Below, piece by piece: positions 46,393 through 58,504 of a stretch of DNA of 64,000 nucleotides. The position numbers were made by a program, and so were the translations under genes. Below the pieces are notes generated by a model. The model did no database searches. It saw only the letters and a program-made list of their open reading frames with translations, and had not been told where the DNA came from. The first letter of the stretch is position 1, and every line of letters starts with the position of its first letter. The stretch comes from Polytrichum commune. Its lineage: Eukaryota > Streptophyta > Polytrichopsida > Polytrichales > Polytrichaceae. The DNA lies in NCBI GenBank assembly GCA_950295325.1, contig OX485804.1, positions 12,834,001 to 12,898,000 on the forward strand. Reading direction: 5' to 3'.

Positions 46393-46689
46393 CAGGCACG
46401 GCACCCAAGTTGTGATTTTCGCTACCTTTTAATTAGGCCCAGAACAGCAGACCCAGCCTGTCTAATGTTATGTTCATCCCTTATCCTGACCATTCTCTTA
46501 CAAAGGGAGCTCAATCCATACTGCTTGTAAGGTTTGCATGTGGGAATTGTTCTCATTGCTGTCCGCAGATCCCAATTTCTTCGAATCCTAGACGTCTTAT
46601 TCGAATCCCAAATAACAAGTGGGCAATTCTACCTCAGAGACATTCTGAAAAGAGAAGAGACATCATTGGGAAGAAGTGCCATCTACATC

Positions 46690-46790
46690 TCTTGCAGAGA
46701 GGCGATTGCTCGAGTGGTAATGGCACACAAGAAGGCAGGTTGGAGACTTACCTGGGTGGGCTCGATCCCATGGATTCCTATGAGGTATGA
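46690..46790 (+). repeat. SINE-like repeat within copy B
   Basis: GCGATTGCTCGAGTGGTAA (box A-like), GGCAGGTTGGAGACTTACCT and GGGCTCGATCCCATGG (box B-like) give a tRNA-like internal promoter layout. It is the clearest box pair of this family in the window. Confidence 0.55.
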
Positions 46791-47388
46791 AATTTCATCT
46801 TCATATTCCCATAGCGTGTCAATGCTCAAAATTAATATGCAACGAATTCTACCAGCATATTTATCATCTCAGCTCTTTCTAACTTTTTTGGGTACAAAAG
46901 CTGTTGTTAAAAAATAAAATCAGTGACCACAAGTGGAATCGTGAACTACACTTCACATCCTATAACAAGGGCTGTTGTTAGAAGAGCAACTTTCTTCGAA
47001 AACGCGTAGTCATGAACGTACAATATGTATCAACCATTACTATATATATTAGAGAAAATATGCAATGTTCTAAAGAGTTCATCTACATAGAGAAGTCCAT
47101 CTCTGCAAAATAAGTTGGTGCAACTGAAATCGGTCACCTCCAAGTTTCATTGCAATTCCACAACCCACATGTTCACCAATAGGGAACATTGTCGGCAACG
47201 CAACTGAAACCATAGAGATGTTTGCATGACTTCCCTTCAAACCCGGATGCAAAAAACCTCCACTTGAAGGACCCATTTTAAGAACTCAATTCCCACTTGA
47301 AGGAGCTTGGTGCGGATCCAAAGGCATACCATCAAAATCAAGTTTAAGCACCCCATATAAACATCTAAGTGCGTTCAAAAAACAATTC

Positions 47389-48234
47389 TCAATTGGCTAG
47401 TTGAATGTACAGTTGAGTTGGAGGCGCTAGGTCGCGAGGGCCTTCAAAATTCGAAGTGGTTTGTTTTCCATGATAGATGACCGCAACACCAAATGCTTGA
47501 GCAGCTTCCTCTTGAGTGTCAAAGTTACCGATCCACGTCTCCTTTTTTTTAGATAGCCTGATTTCAGCAACCCAAGGGTGCTTTCGTTCGGGCCGCCAAC
47601 GCACTCCTTTGCAACATCTGATTGGTCCACACAATTGTCGTTCCAAGTCTTGAGCCATCTGACGTGTGACTGTTCTTTGAATAACCCATTGTCTAGGACA
47701 ATCTTGTGTCAAAAATCTTGTTCCCTGAAGATCAAACACGTTTGACTGAAAAACCACATGCATATCCACATTGTTAGCATGTTTCCAAGCAGCATATGCA
47801 TTGGTGAAATATGTAGACAACAGACATGCATGTCTTTGTACAATCGATGGCTCAAATTTCAGATTTGTGCTGAAAGGCTCGATGAAAGGCCCAAAACTAC
47901 CGCAACGTTCGTACGTGACTGAATCATACACAGTAGTATGTCGGGGTTTGAGCGAGGAGAGATCGATCTTTTCATGTGATTGTCCAATTTTCGCAGAGGA
48001 CATGAATATTCTTGAGCCCAATTCAAGGACGGCCTTCGATATCACACTTAAGAAATGGGTTCCTACATTTGGCCGAACAGAGCCTTGACTGTCCTTTGAA
48101 GTTATCAAAATAGTATATTGGACAACGTGATACGTATCGTTCAATTGTGTCGAGCCTTCTAGTCTATAAGATCCATTTTCTAGTGCCGATCCACTATATG
48201 TGGAATTTCTGAAGTCTATATTAGCTATAGACAT
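47389..48234 (-). CDS. AP2/ERF-domain transcription factor, copy B
   Basis: 281 residues from a true ATG at 48234, without introns. It is the paralogue of copy A, alignable from GSALENGSYRLE to the C-terminus. The AP2 domain is at about 208-265 (KGVRWRPERKHPWVAEIRL, then ETWIGNFDTQEEAAQAF). It keeps AEIR where copy A has AEIW. However, it has C for the usual Y before KGVR, AFGVAV for AFDVAA, and TSNFEG for TLNFEG. These touch positions usually conserved in the family, so DNA binding may be weaker. The frame is intact over the full length, which argues for past or present selection. Residues 1-205 have no domain I know. Confidence 0.75.
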   Translation of the reverse strand: MSIANIDFRNSTYSGSALENGSYRLEGSTQLNDTYHVVQYTILITSKDSQGSVRPNVGTHFLSVISKAVLELGSRIFMSSAKIGQSHEKIDLSSLKPRHTTVYDSVTYERCGSFGPFIEPFSTNLKFEPSIVQRHACLLSTYFTNAYAAWKHANNVDMHVVFQSNVFDLQGTRFLTQDCPRQWVIQRTVTRQMAQDLERQLCGPIRCCKGVRWRPERKHPWVAEIRLSKKKETWIGNFDTQEEAAQAFGVAVIYHGKQTTSNFEGPRDLAPPTQLYIQLAN

Positions 48235-48467
48235 GAGATTGCAGAATTCTGATAATTGTGAGACTAGGGGCCATCAGTGGCTGAAATATACTTTGTCTGG
48301 AAACTGCAGATTGTCAATCAATTGTCAATGGATTCATGCCATATTAGACTTGTCGCAAATACATCAAAGGAAGTCCAAACGGATGGTCTGAATGATGTTC
48401 AACCTACTCGCCCCCTCCATGGACTTTCTAAAGAGCGACAGGTGAGCAAATGAGAAGCTGTGACTTA

Positions 48468-48840
48468 GAGTTTGTTTAGACTATGGTGAAGAAGTGCGCA
48501 GATCAAGAATTTTAGGGGATTGTAGCACTAAGATTGGTTTCTACACCAACCAGGGGTTTACGCCACAGCCATGACTTCTCCAGTGGAGAACTCAAGCATT
48601 AATGGAAAAATGACATGGATGTCACCATAGCAACACTTTTGCTAGCAGAGTCCTCTGGAAGTTTCTTGGGCAACTTCAAAATCCTTGGACATGAATCTTT
48701 CTTTCTTTCTTTCTTTCTTTCTTTATTTTACCCTTTTGTCATTATTGCCATACCCACCATTGCCGCATATAGCCTTGTTTTGGGTGGACAAGACAAAGTC
48801 TTGACCACCCTGCACGTCATCACCGTAGTCTAAACCGGCC
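48468..48840. mobile_element. MITE with GTTTAGACTAYGGTGA ends
   Basis: The left end TTGTTTAGACTATGGTGAAG and the inverted right end CGGTTTAGACTACGGTGATG form terminal inverted repeats. No clear target duplication is visible. A CTTT microsatellite (48698-48724) lies inside. The TTTAGAC motif recalls PIF/Harbinger MITEs, as at 30062. Confidence 0.6.
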
Positions 48841-49025
48841 ATCATTATAGCAACAAAAAATCCACCTCTTCAAACCATTAATGCAGGATAAGTGACACTC
48901 ACGAACAAAATCCAAAGATTATGGATGAAATGCACAAAAAGCACAAAAGCTACATAGATTTACAAAAGCACAAAAAGTGCACTTCAATGGGTGACCGCCC
49001 AAATTGTTTTACAAGCAATGACAAA

Positions 49026-49595
49026 CAGGGTTGTCTATCCCGACGTCATGACGGTGTCGTGCCGTCATGACGTGTCGTGTCGTGACGGACCCCTCCGTCA
49101 CGACACAATAGGGTCCACGTAGGGTCAACCTAGGGGGCAGCTAGTAGGGTGGGTAAAATACTTACCTTCTTGCCAAGGTGGCATCCTATGTGGCAGAAAA
49201 GGCCGACATGGATGTGGATATGCCTAGCGCCAGGTAAACCATTTTGCCATTCTGTTTATCATTCTGTTAAAATCAAAGTAGTAAAATATAACTAAGGAGG
49301 GTGTGGGGCGGACGGGGGACGAGGGTGGGCGTACGGGGGGAACGGGGGCGGACGGGGGCGGGAATGGGGGCGGACGGGCGCTAGTAAATTTTTCCTCACT
49401 TTACCTCTACTTTGCTGACATGTCATCACACGTGGACATCTTACATCCTACGTGTCCGAAATGGGGTAATGTAATTACACACAGAATTCGGTAAAATTCA
49501 AGTCCGTCAGGATAAAGACAACATCCGGCATAATGTCGTGACGGCACGACATTATGCCGAGATTAGCCTCCGTCACGACACAATAGACAACCCTG
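49026..49595. mobile_element. hAT MITE, 570 bp, derived from the 21.6-kb element
   Basis: Perfect 13-bp TIRs CAGGGTTGTCTAT and ATAGACAACCCTG are flanked by identical 8-bp duplications ATGACAAA (49018-49025 and 49596-49603). About 280 bp on the left match 21575-21865 and about 210 bp on the right match 25894-26102. The join falls in GGCGGACGGG repeats that flank the interior of the long element, so it is an internal-deletion derivative. Two strong hairpins are present: 49077-49106 (13-bp stem GTGTCGTGACGGA, CCCC loop) and 49527-49558 (14-bp stem). It interrupts a repeat of the 43404/63555 family. Confidence 0.95.
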
Positions 49596-49603
49596 ATGAC
49601 AAA

Positions 49604-51712
49604 TAGTGGTAAGTTTATAATAAGTGTTGGTGACAATACACGGGTGGTTTAGAATCAATATTGAGCAAGACAAATAGAATTGGTGACACTAAATACAAAT
49701 CCAAAGAGCATAAGTTACTTATTTCCTAAGTCAAGAATTATAGGAGCAAACATCAAAAATTGACTTGCATGTGTTTCTTATGGATAGATGCAATTGATCT
49801 TTGAATGGTCATAGCATCCATATGCTTTAGAATTAATTAGGAGGCGATATTGGTGGCTTCAATGAGAGCACAAGAAGCTCTAAAAGATAGACTATTGTGG
49901 GAAAATAATCAAGATTTCACAGTGATATCATCATTTGTTTCTTGGACCTCAAATGTTATAAAGTGTGTGCTCACCTCGGGATGGGGGGGGGTGGACTCTT
50001 CATGCCACATAGTACGAACTAAAATGAGTGTAGGAAGAGGCATTAATTGAGGCATTAGCATACACAGTTACATAAGGGAGAGAGATATTGTTTTTTCTCT
50101 AGTGAGTACATCCAAAAAGGCTATTTAAAAATATGAAGTTTAGGCAGATGTACAAAAGGGGATTTGTAAGGTGAAGAAAAAAACTTGACAATAGATGTCT
50201 TAGTGTCATCCAATTCATGATTTTATCCACTATTGTCAGATCATAATAGTCATGAATGACTAATATGTCCATTCTTGTTAGGATTTTCATTTTGGGTTCT
50301 ACATGATTGCAAAGTGGAGGCTCTTGGAGTGCTCCTAGGCCCCCTTGAGTTTTGCTCTTCATATTGTGGCTAAGTTATTATGCTCTTGTCTTTGTTTGTT
50401 CAATGCAATTGTTGAGTTGCATCCTATGAATGAAAAAATGTTCAATGCTTTTTCCATTGGAAAGTGAAAGTGAACTTCAAATGTAATAAAGGCATATTTA
50501 ATTTATGTATCATATCTTGTATAAGTAATGGAGGCATTCATCACTTTGTAATGGAAAAGCTTAGTATAAACACATGAGTCCAATTTCTAGCTTGAAGTCA
50601 GTCATTTATGCTCCCAATGAAGAGTCCACCCATTGGGGTACCCACAATATTATCCCAATCTTTCACTATTATGGATTCTTTGTTATTAGTGTGGCCCACA
50701 GTATTTACCAAAATCAATGTAGTGGAAGTCATGTGGCGTCAAACAAACCTTGATAAGTTTACAGTGCTACAATTTGTTGAATTCTAGGTGTATTCGATCT
50801 AATATATAAGCTTGAATTGCAACTTTAAATGATTGAGGAGTCATTCAACCCCTAAATCCTCAAGCAAAACAAAACTCAATTCAAAAAGTGATTGAAAATT
50901 TTGACTTGGTTTTAGAAGACATTTCACCTTTCTAATAAATTGATGATGATTATTTCTAAAACACATTCATATAAGTGTAATGATCGTAAATCTTCTTGAG
51001 CCTCACAACTTCAATTAAAGAATTTGACTTCAAATATTCATAAGATAATAACAAAATAGAGTTGAGGGTCCATATTTTGTCAGAGTTGTCCCAAATTATG
51101 TGCTTTCAAATTGTGGAAGAGTTACAAATACATACTAAACTTGGGAGTCACAACAAAACTCTGGACTTTTAATAAGAAAGTTAACATAGAGACACAACGC
51201 ACTCAAACTTCTATAGACAACAAGCATTATACTAAATTTCAAATAAACTTGAATCATTATAGATTAGAAAGGTAATCTCCTTCACATGTTCCAAGTTTCA
51301 TCTCAATTCATTCAATCTATGTATCCCATCCATGGCTCCAAAGTCAAAAAATTGTCAATTTTAGTTCCTTGGTCATTTGGGTGCCAATATAGTAATTATA
51401 ATGGTGTTTATGTTTGATTGGACTATGAACTTTGTTGCTTCAAAATTAGAGTGTGACCTTTATGTACATAAGAGTTAGCTTACCTTACCCATATATATGG
51501 ACCTTACCTTCATGTCACGGTAAGGGATAAATTGTATGGAGCAAACCGGGGCATCAAAGTCCAAAACATTATTTGGGCTCCATAAATGGGTATGTGCTCA
51601 TTATGGCTCATTGACTTCTCACCCCCCTAAGTTTCATAACTTATTATTATGTTTTTACGGAATGGAACAAAGCATTCTTTATTGCCGCTTGCCCCCCCCC
51701 CCCCTTCCTATG
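49604..51712. other. No recognised gene
   Basis: 49604-49700 is part of a dispersed repeat seen inverted at 43404-43500. The rest is AT-rich with short frames. A run of C lies near 51691-51704. Confidence 0.45.
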
Positions 51713-51714
51713 TA

Positions 51715-52560
51715 CAGTCTAACCTTGATAATGTCACACCATCCATTTCACCAAAAAGAGTGATATAAACAAGGTGTGACATATTTGATAATGTCACATT
51801 TTGAAGATTTGTGCATAATGTGATATTATCAAAAAAATAGGTAGAAAATCAAAATAAAATTACAATGTAAAAAAGAAAATAACAAATACGAGACTTCAAT
51901 GTTTTTGAATGTGAAATCTAATTCAAAATTGTGAATAACAACAAGAGCACATCATAATGTGTCATTGAGATCAGGTAAAGACCTCTCACTAGAGACAAAG
52001 AAGCTTCTAATGTCACATTGTTTTGTTGATGTTAAATGTGCAACACCAATTCTAATGAGTTTGTCATGGATTTTTTCCATTCCTAACAACTCCAGAGTGT
52101 TGAAAATCTAAGAACCTTGGCTAGCCATAAAATTCAAAACATCTTTAGCATATTTTTGTGCATCGCTTAGCTTCACTACTTTAGACTCATCATCACTGCT
52201 ATCAACAATCAATGGGTCTACTTCCATGGAATCAAAAACTTGTTCATCATCTTGCACTAATTGCACAAGCTTCTCAGTAAAATCATCTTCACCTTCAATG
52301 TTTATGTACTCCAAAGGACAAAGCTTTTCTACAGGACCCTTTTGGCTACTACAATTTGTCCATCCAACCATGACATACAATCCATCCATGCTTGGTATTA
52401 TCACATTTACACTACGGATTTTGGAAAAAAATAGTGATATTACCAAGGGTGATAGGGATAATAATGAGGGAGTTTTACACTATGAAAATCGGTTTCAAAC
52501 TTTTAGGTGACAATATCAAGGTGTTCTATTAACAAGGGTGACATTATCAAGGTTAGATTG
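51715..52560 (-). mobile_element. Non-autonomous pogo-type element
   Basis: TIRs of about 23 bp (CAGTCTAACCTTGATAATG at the left, CAATCTAACCTTGATAATG inverted at the right) are flanked by TA on both sides (51713-51714 and 52561-52562), as in Tc1/mariner/pogo. On the minus strand 52446-52108 keeps a C-terminal transposase frame ending VVKLSDAQKYAKDVLNFMASQ. This is comparable to the VKLSDAKHHASLLFNFLL tail of the element at 17.9-19.4 kb. The catalytic part is deleted. Confidence 0.85.
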
Positions 52561-52562
52561 TA

Positions 52563-53868
52563 TACATATATATACATATAAAATATGCACAAAGCTCTCA
52601 TGATGTGAGGTCCTTTTACCACTCCACTTGCCTAGTCAAACCTATGCATATAATGAAGAGCTTGAATTAGAGGATAGCATGCATAGGGATTGAATGAAAA
52701 AGTGGGTAACATGTGACGGCATAACTTGATGTGGGAGGTGGCAATCCACAATGGATAGGAGCATTTCAAGGCATTAAAAAAAAATTGCCACCCTTCCATG
52801 GAACTTGCCACCGTTAACTTGACGTCAATCTTTAACGTGCCATAACTTAGATCCTACATGAGTCATCCTCAACAAGTTCATACATCATGGGCATATAAGC
52901 ATTTAAAGCTATATTAATTAATACAATCAAGAGCTTGGCCAATGATTGTCTAAAGAGAAGGAGAAATCTTACTTTCAACTCTCATAATGATTGTTCTTAT
53001 CATGGCGGTATTGTCAACCATGGCAATGAACATGGAGTTTAATTATGGGGTGACTCAGATTTTTATCCCTCTTTCCACATGTCATTCGGTGCTTCTCTAT
53101 GCTCCTCCGGTTGATGCTTAAGCTTATTAACTTAAATCAATGAAAAACCTAACATCTATTGGCTTCCTGGTTATTTTCCCTAAGTTTCTATAAGCAATTG
53201 GTTACAAAATAACAAATAAAATAAGAGCTCGGTTCACATACTAAGTTTAATGCAATTTGCACACTAATTCAAATTTGATTACTACATATGATTAAAAATA
53301 AATAAATAATCATTTCAAATCATATTTTGAAAGAAATCAGAAGTATTCAAGTATGAAAACATGAAACACCCCCAATAATACATGAAAACAACAACCAAAA
53401 ATATCAAATAAGCACTCAAAAATATGAAATCGGCACCCTTAAACATCAAATAAACATTCCAAAACATTGAAACAACACTTAACAAAAGACAGTGACAAAG
53501 GGGGAAAAAAAATGAACACACTCATGTATAAAGTAAACACCATAAAATATCATTGGCAGGATTTGAACCTGGCCTAGCCCTCCTTCATTAGAAGGCCAAG
53601 GATGCTCACCTCATCACATTTGGATGAGTTGAAATTTGATTTGAAGTTTGCTAAAAAAAATGTATATAATAATAAATTAACATAAATATTACATACAAGA
53701 CTATGAAATCATAGTATCATGTTCATCCTCTATACAAGGTTGGCTATTAAGATATATTTCTAGGTGAGAACTCAAATACCTTCACTTAGGAGAATTTTGT
53801 CATAGCTTAATAGCAGCAACCAAAATGTGATCAAATTCATTCAATGGCCCCTCTACACCCACCCTTCG
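52563..53868. other. No recognised gene
   Basis: AT-rich DNA without conserved frames, apart from the tRNA-like segment at 53552. Confidence 0.45.
53552..53617 (-). repeat. tRNA-like (SINE head?) segment
   Basis: On the minus strand, GGTGAGCATCCTTGG, CCTTCTAATGAAGG and then AGGTTCAAATCCTGCCA resemble the D-arm, anticodon arm and T-arm of a tRNA-Arg(UCU) type. The stems do not all pair and the acceptor stem is poor, so it is a tRNA-derived relic rather than a tRNA gene. Confidence 0.4.
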
Positions 53869-53869
53869 C

Positions 53870-55990
53870 ACATTTTCAAGATGTTTTATATTTAAATGAT
53901 TTAAATGATTTAAATTTTGTCTTAATCACATTTTGCAATGACAAAGCCCTTTCACAAATAGCCACACTAACACAATGACATTTTACAATATCAGCTAAAA
54001 TCAAAATGTTCACATACTTCACTTGCAAAATAAAAGTCCATGTTACGATGGTCCAAAGATTTCTAAATATTTTATCATTCCAATCCATCATTCCTTGCAA
54101 TTTAAAATCAAAAAATTAAGTAACTCCCTTTTACATGCATTAGAATTTACAAGTGGTGAAAGACTCTTTACCCCAACCTCCTTTTGCACTCCATAATGTT
54201 TCAAAAAAAAATCTAACTCTATCACACCCCATGGAGCCAAACCCACTATCATTAACAACATATCACATGGATTAAGAATTTTAAAAGCTTAAATTAGATC
54301 GTTGTCTTGGAAACGTGCCTCCAAGGCTTCGATAATGGATTCAACATATGACTATGAAAAAACAATACACTTTCTGAATCAACAAATGTTCTATGTCTTA
54401 TCATGTCATTTCCATAGAAATTTGCACTTCTAATCTCATAGAAAAATATCTGAATATATTTACCTTGAGGGTCATGGTCTAAAATGACATGATAACAATA
54501 ACTTCATTGAAGGTTTCTTTAATTAAGTCAGTATTATCCACAACATACAACATGCAAATAGACGAAATTTCTATTTTAACAAGTGGTCTAAAACTTGTCA
54601 CATCTACAAATTTATACTAAAAAAATCTTAGACAAGATAATCAAACCATGAAGCAAATCAACAAAAAAATTGTATATATTTGAATTTCTCAATTTTGTCA
54701 TAAAGAATAAGGTTAACCCATCATCTTTTTTCTTTGGCACATTACAAAAATATATCAATGCAAACTCCAAATAATCATAAATGTGGATATTGCCTACAAT
54801 CTATAAAACCATGTAATCTTATAATATATTTTGATAGTTTTTTATGCGTCATTCATATATATTTATATTTATATTTATTAAAAGTACATTTATTTTCCAA
54901 AATTCCTAATATATGCAATCAAAGAGTTCACCATAGTATCAATTTTAGTTGAAAAAAACTTGCACTCTGTAGACTTTGTAGCCTCTAAATATATTAATTT
55001 GGTCCTATGAGCAATGCAATGAACTAATGTAACAAATGGGTTGATTTTCTTAAATCTGGTTGTCACACCTAATCTTTGCCCCAACATTGTAGTTGCCCCA
55101 TCAGATCCAAATCTAACACAATTTTGCATGTTCATATCCCATTCTTCAATTGATTTAAGCAAACAATCATAAATAATTTGTGTAATTCTTTTACCACCAA
55201 GATTTTCAAATAACTCCAAAAAACAGCTATAAGTATTTTTTTCTTCAACAAAAGTAGCAAAGACTACTACATGATATGTTACATTAGTAATTTTGGAAAA
55301 TAAATGTACTTTTAATACTTTTAATACTTATAATGCAATCAATATTAGTAGATTCATTTATCATCAAACTAAAGAATTTTGAATTTCTAATCCTATCCAA
55401 AATCAATTTTTGAAGGACATTCAAAATACAAAATAACATTTAAGAATGATACATTGATTTAATACAACTTGTTTTACTTGCAACTAGAAGTTCACATAGA
55501 GCTGCATATTTTTTGAAAGAAATTGTCTCCCTTCTCAAAAAAAAATGTAGCTCTAACTAAGGTTAGAAGGGCCTCGTCACAACATTTATTAATTATTTTA
55601 ATGTGTTTTTCCATAAATTAATATCCTTATATACTATCCAACTTACATTTTCATGTTTTTTAGGATTTTGTTGATCTTAAAAGATAGAAACTTTAATATA
55701 ATCATATTCATTGTTTTCATACACATTTTCAGTTGCTAATCTCTACATAGTTTGCAGAAAACTTTGCCCAATTTTGAATTATAATCTATCCAATTAAATT
55801 GCCCATACCATATATCTCTCCAAGCCCACTTTACTACATCAACATTGAATAGCTCTTATTTTGGATAGGATGAAACTGATTGTGAAGGGGTCACCGCGTA
55901 AACCACAACATCAAATTGTCTCTCATTCGCAAACATACCCCTCATAGTTTTTTGTCTTTTAGTAGATTTTTTTTTTTACTGTAAAAATCC
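53870..55990 (-). pseudogene. Decayed hAT-like transposase (ZNF862/DUF4371 type)
   Basis: Read on the minus strand, pieces follow family order. Near 55790 a BED/TTF-like finger reads DIWYGQFNWIDYNSKLGKVFCKLC. 55270-54890 reads VVVFATFVEEKNTY, then RFGSDGATTMLGQRLGVTTR and NPFVTLVHCIAHRTKLIYLE, the hallmark FGSDGA...HCIAHR block. Near 53920 ICERALSLQNVIKTKF matches the C-terminal RGFS.MN.IKT motif. Frameshifts and lost segments between them make it non-functional. No TIRs were found. This group also gives rise to domesticated genes in animals, but nothing here suggests domestication. Confidence 0.75.
54876..55317. repeat. Perfect 29-bp inverted repeat around the HCIAHR block
   Basis: TATTAAAAGTACATTTATTT and onward at 54876-54904 is exactly inverted at 55289-55317. 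The arms enclose about 384 bp that hold the best preserved part of the transposase relic. The similarity stops at both arm edges. Confidence 0.9.
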
Positions 55991-58500
55991 TACATCCAAA
56001 CACCAATATTCTCAAACGCTCAATGATGGTGCAAGAAATAAGAAATTGATTTTTCTTCACTGAAATAAATTCATTCAATAAAATCACCAAATCACTTCAT
56101 TAAAAATTAAGTTTGAATAAAATTATACAGTGAAAAAAATCATTGAATAAATTTACTGCATAAACTTTGATGCAAGGAACAAGTAAACAACCCTGATGCA
56201 AGGATCAAGAAATCAATTACTATTCATTGAATAAAATCACCAAATCAATTCACTGAAAATAAACCTTGAATAAATTTATTCAATAAAAAATAAATCGTTG
56301 AATAACTTAACTAAATAAACGCTCAACATTGAAAATCAACCAAAAATCACAAGATAATCCGAACAATATACAAGCAATATCAAAATTTCTCAATGAAAGC
56401 AGATGAGCCTAGTGCTATTGTAACACAAAAACTTCCAACACCTGCAAAGAAAAACCAAAAATTATGACTTTATTCCAAACACACTACATCAAACACGTTT
56501 AAGAAAAATATGCAAAAAAATTCCTTAACCCTAAATAAATAAACTCACCAGTTTTTTAACAGCAACAAGCCAGTTTTATTCATCATATACCATTTCCTTC
56601 ACAAAAAAATTCTTGATCTTCACAAAATTTGTTAACAAAAGTTTGTAGATTGCTTTTGTTGCATGTGTTATGGTTATGGATACTCTCCCCTTTAAGTTTG
56701 TATGACCATACAACAACCCAAATTATTTTCTGTAAGCATAAGTTTACCAAAGTTTTATCATACTAATGGAAATATACTGACCACTTGCTTTGTCTAATTT
56801 GTTTGCCAACGTTCAACACAAGAGAGCATGGCTCTTAGAAGTCAACAAAAAAAAATTAAAAAAATAATGAAGTGGTATTATCACCTTCTCGAGGAAGTAA
56901 GTACATGATGCACAGTGGTCAAGATGAAACTTGCACATGTTAGGATCAATCAATTAGCAACTTATACATTTTTCCATAATTTTTTTAGATACTCAAAAAG
57001 TTACAGCCCAATACGCATTAGAAACCTCCAAATAGAGGCTTTATAGGAAGATTGATTGTAAGAGAATCATATCACTGAGTTCAGAGATTAGATTGTAGAC
57101 TACAATGTACCCATTGAACATGCCAATCTTAGCTGCAACAAGAGAAATTCGTACAATCAACAAAATAAAGAGTTGGGACTATGATTTTCAATATTGTGAG
57201 GGCGCAAACACTTGTTGAGGAAATGTTTAGACACAAAACCAACCAGGGGATCATAAATGAAGATTGTTGCAGTATGTTTGTTTATCCTTGTCATCATAGA
57301 GAGACACGCATAATACCTAACCACATGCTTTGTGTCCAATAGGTTAAATTATCTTGATCAAACTAGTGTTCAACTTCAAACCCAAATTCAAAAAACAAGG
57401 TCATGCATATTATAAAACGAAATTGTTCAGATGGTAGAAGCCTAGTGATAACTACAAGTTTGAAAATTGACAAATGTCATCAGCAATGCAAAGAATTAAG
57501 GACTTAGAATAACTTCCAATAGGAATGAGTTAATGAGCGTTGTGTGTTAGAATACATAGAATTTTGAAGCCTCACGATTAGGAGCAATTCGTCGTCTACA
57601 GAAAAATTGGGCTTCATGATCGACACCTTCAAAGGCATGACAACATAACTAAAACCTCAAAAAGATAACTCCATCTCCAATAGCTCATATGCTAGTAATG
57701 TTTTAATCCTACAAATTAAAATAGCTTCTGTAGGACTTAAAATTTATCAACGCATTACAATATCATGGAATGAGTTTCTCAAATACATCTTGCACAAGCA
57801 ATGATGCTCTATGTGTTTGTAAACACATATTTCTCAAAAGTGAGTTTGGCGTGAAGGTTCGGCCAATCATCTCAGTAGTACTTGACAGCCACACACTTCC
57901 TCTCCGCATTTAAAAGCAAAACATTATTTATCAACGGAGTAGAGAGTTGCACATCCAAAAAGCCACAAGGTCACCTGCAACCATGTCCCGCAGATCGTAC
58001 ACACCAAACCATCGCATCCTAAAGGTACGCCTCAAGTCCAACAAATTACTTTGACCGCTTCGCACGAACAAAACAACAATCACCTAATTAGAAAAACAAC
58101 GATCATGACCTACGACCTCCACAGCCACAATGTGCATTTAGCTAAAACTGACAACAACACCAAAACACATCATTACCAAAATTTTGGCCAAGCACATGAA
58201 ACAAAGGCAATGTTTCATTATCATCATATTCATATTCATATTCATATTCATGTTCATGGGAAGTGCATTCTATGGGAAGATCTTGAACATGTTGAAATCA
58301 AAGAAGCCAACTACATCTTTTTTTCCAAAACAAAAAGAAAAAGAATTGCAATTTGCAACTAAGAACCCTGACACATCCATCTCAGTTTTTTCCGAACAAA
58401 CTTGACTATAAAAAGGTAGTTTCCATCTTAAATCCAAGCTACTAAATATACAACAAGCATACTCTTCTTCTCACGCCTCACAAGTTAAGCTCATCAGTAA
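55991..58500. other. AT-rich region without recognised gene
   Basis: 56030-56330 repeats short ATTGAATAAA-type motifs many times. 58220-58260 is a TTCATA microsatellite. Other frames are short and unassigned. Confidence 0.45.
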
Positions 58501-58504
58501 CAAC

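Larger units (their letters stand above)
43865..48260. repeat. Segmental duplication, copy B
   Basis: Holds a dead NPC exon 3, the matching intergenic DNA and the second ERF-like gene. It is longer than copy A mainly because of about 1.4 kb of CACTA-type DNA inserted between about 45085 and 46495. Confidence 0.88.

Noticed and set aside
53552-53617. tRNA-Arg(UCU) gene
   Set aside because: The T-arm and anticodon-like region are present, but the acceptor and D stems do not pair, so it is a relic.
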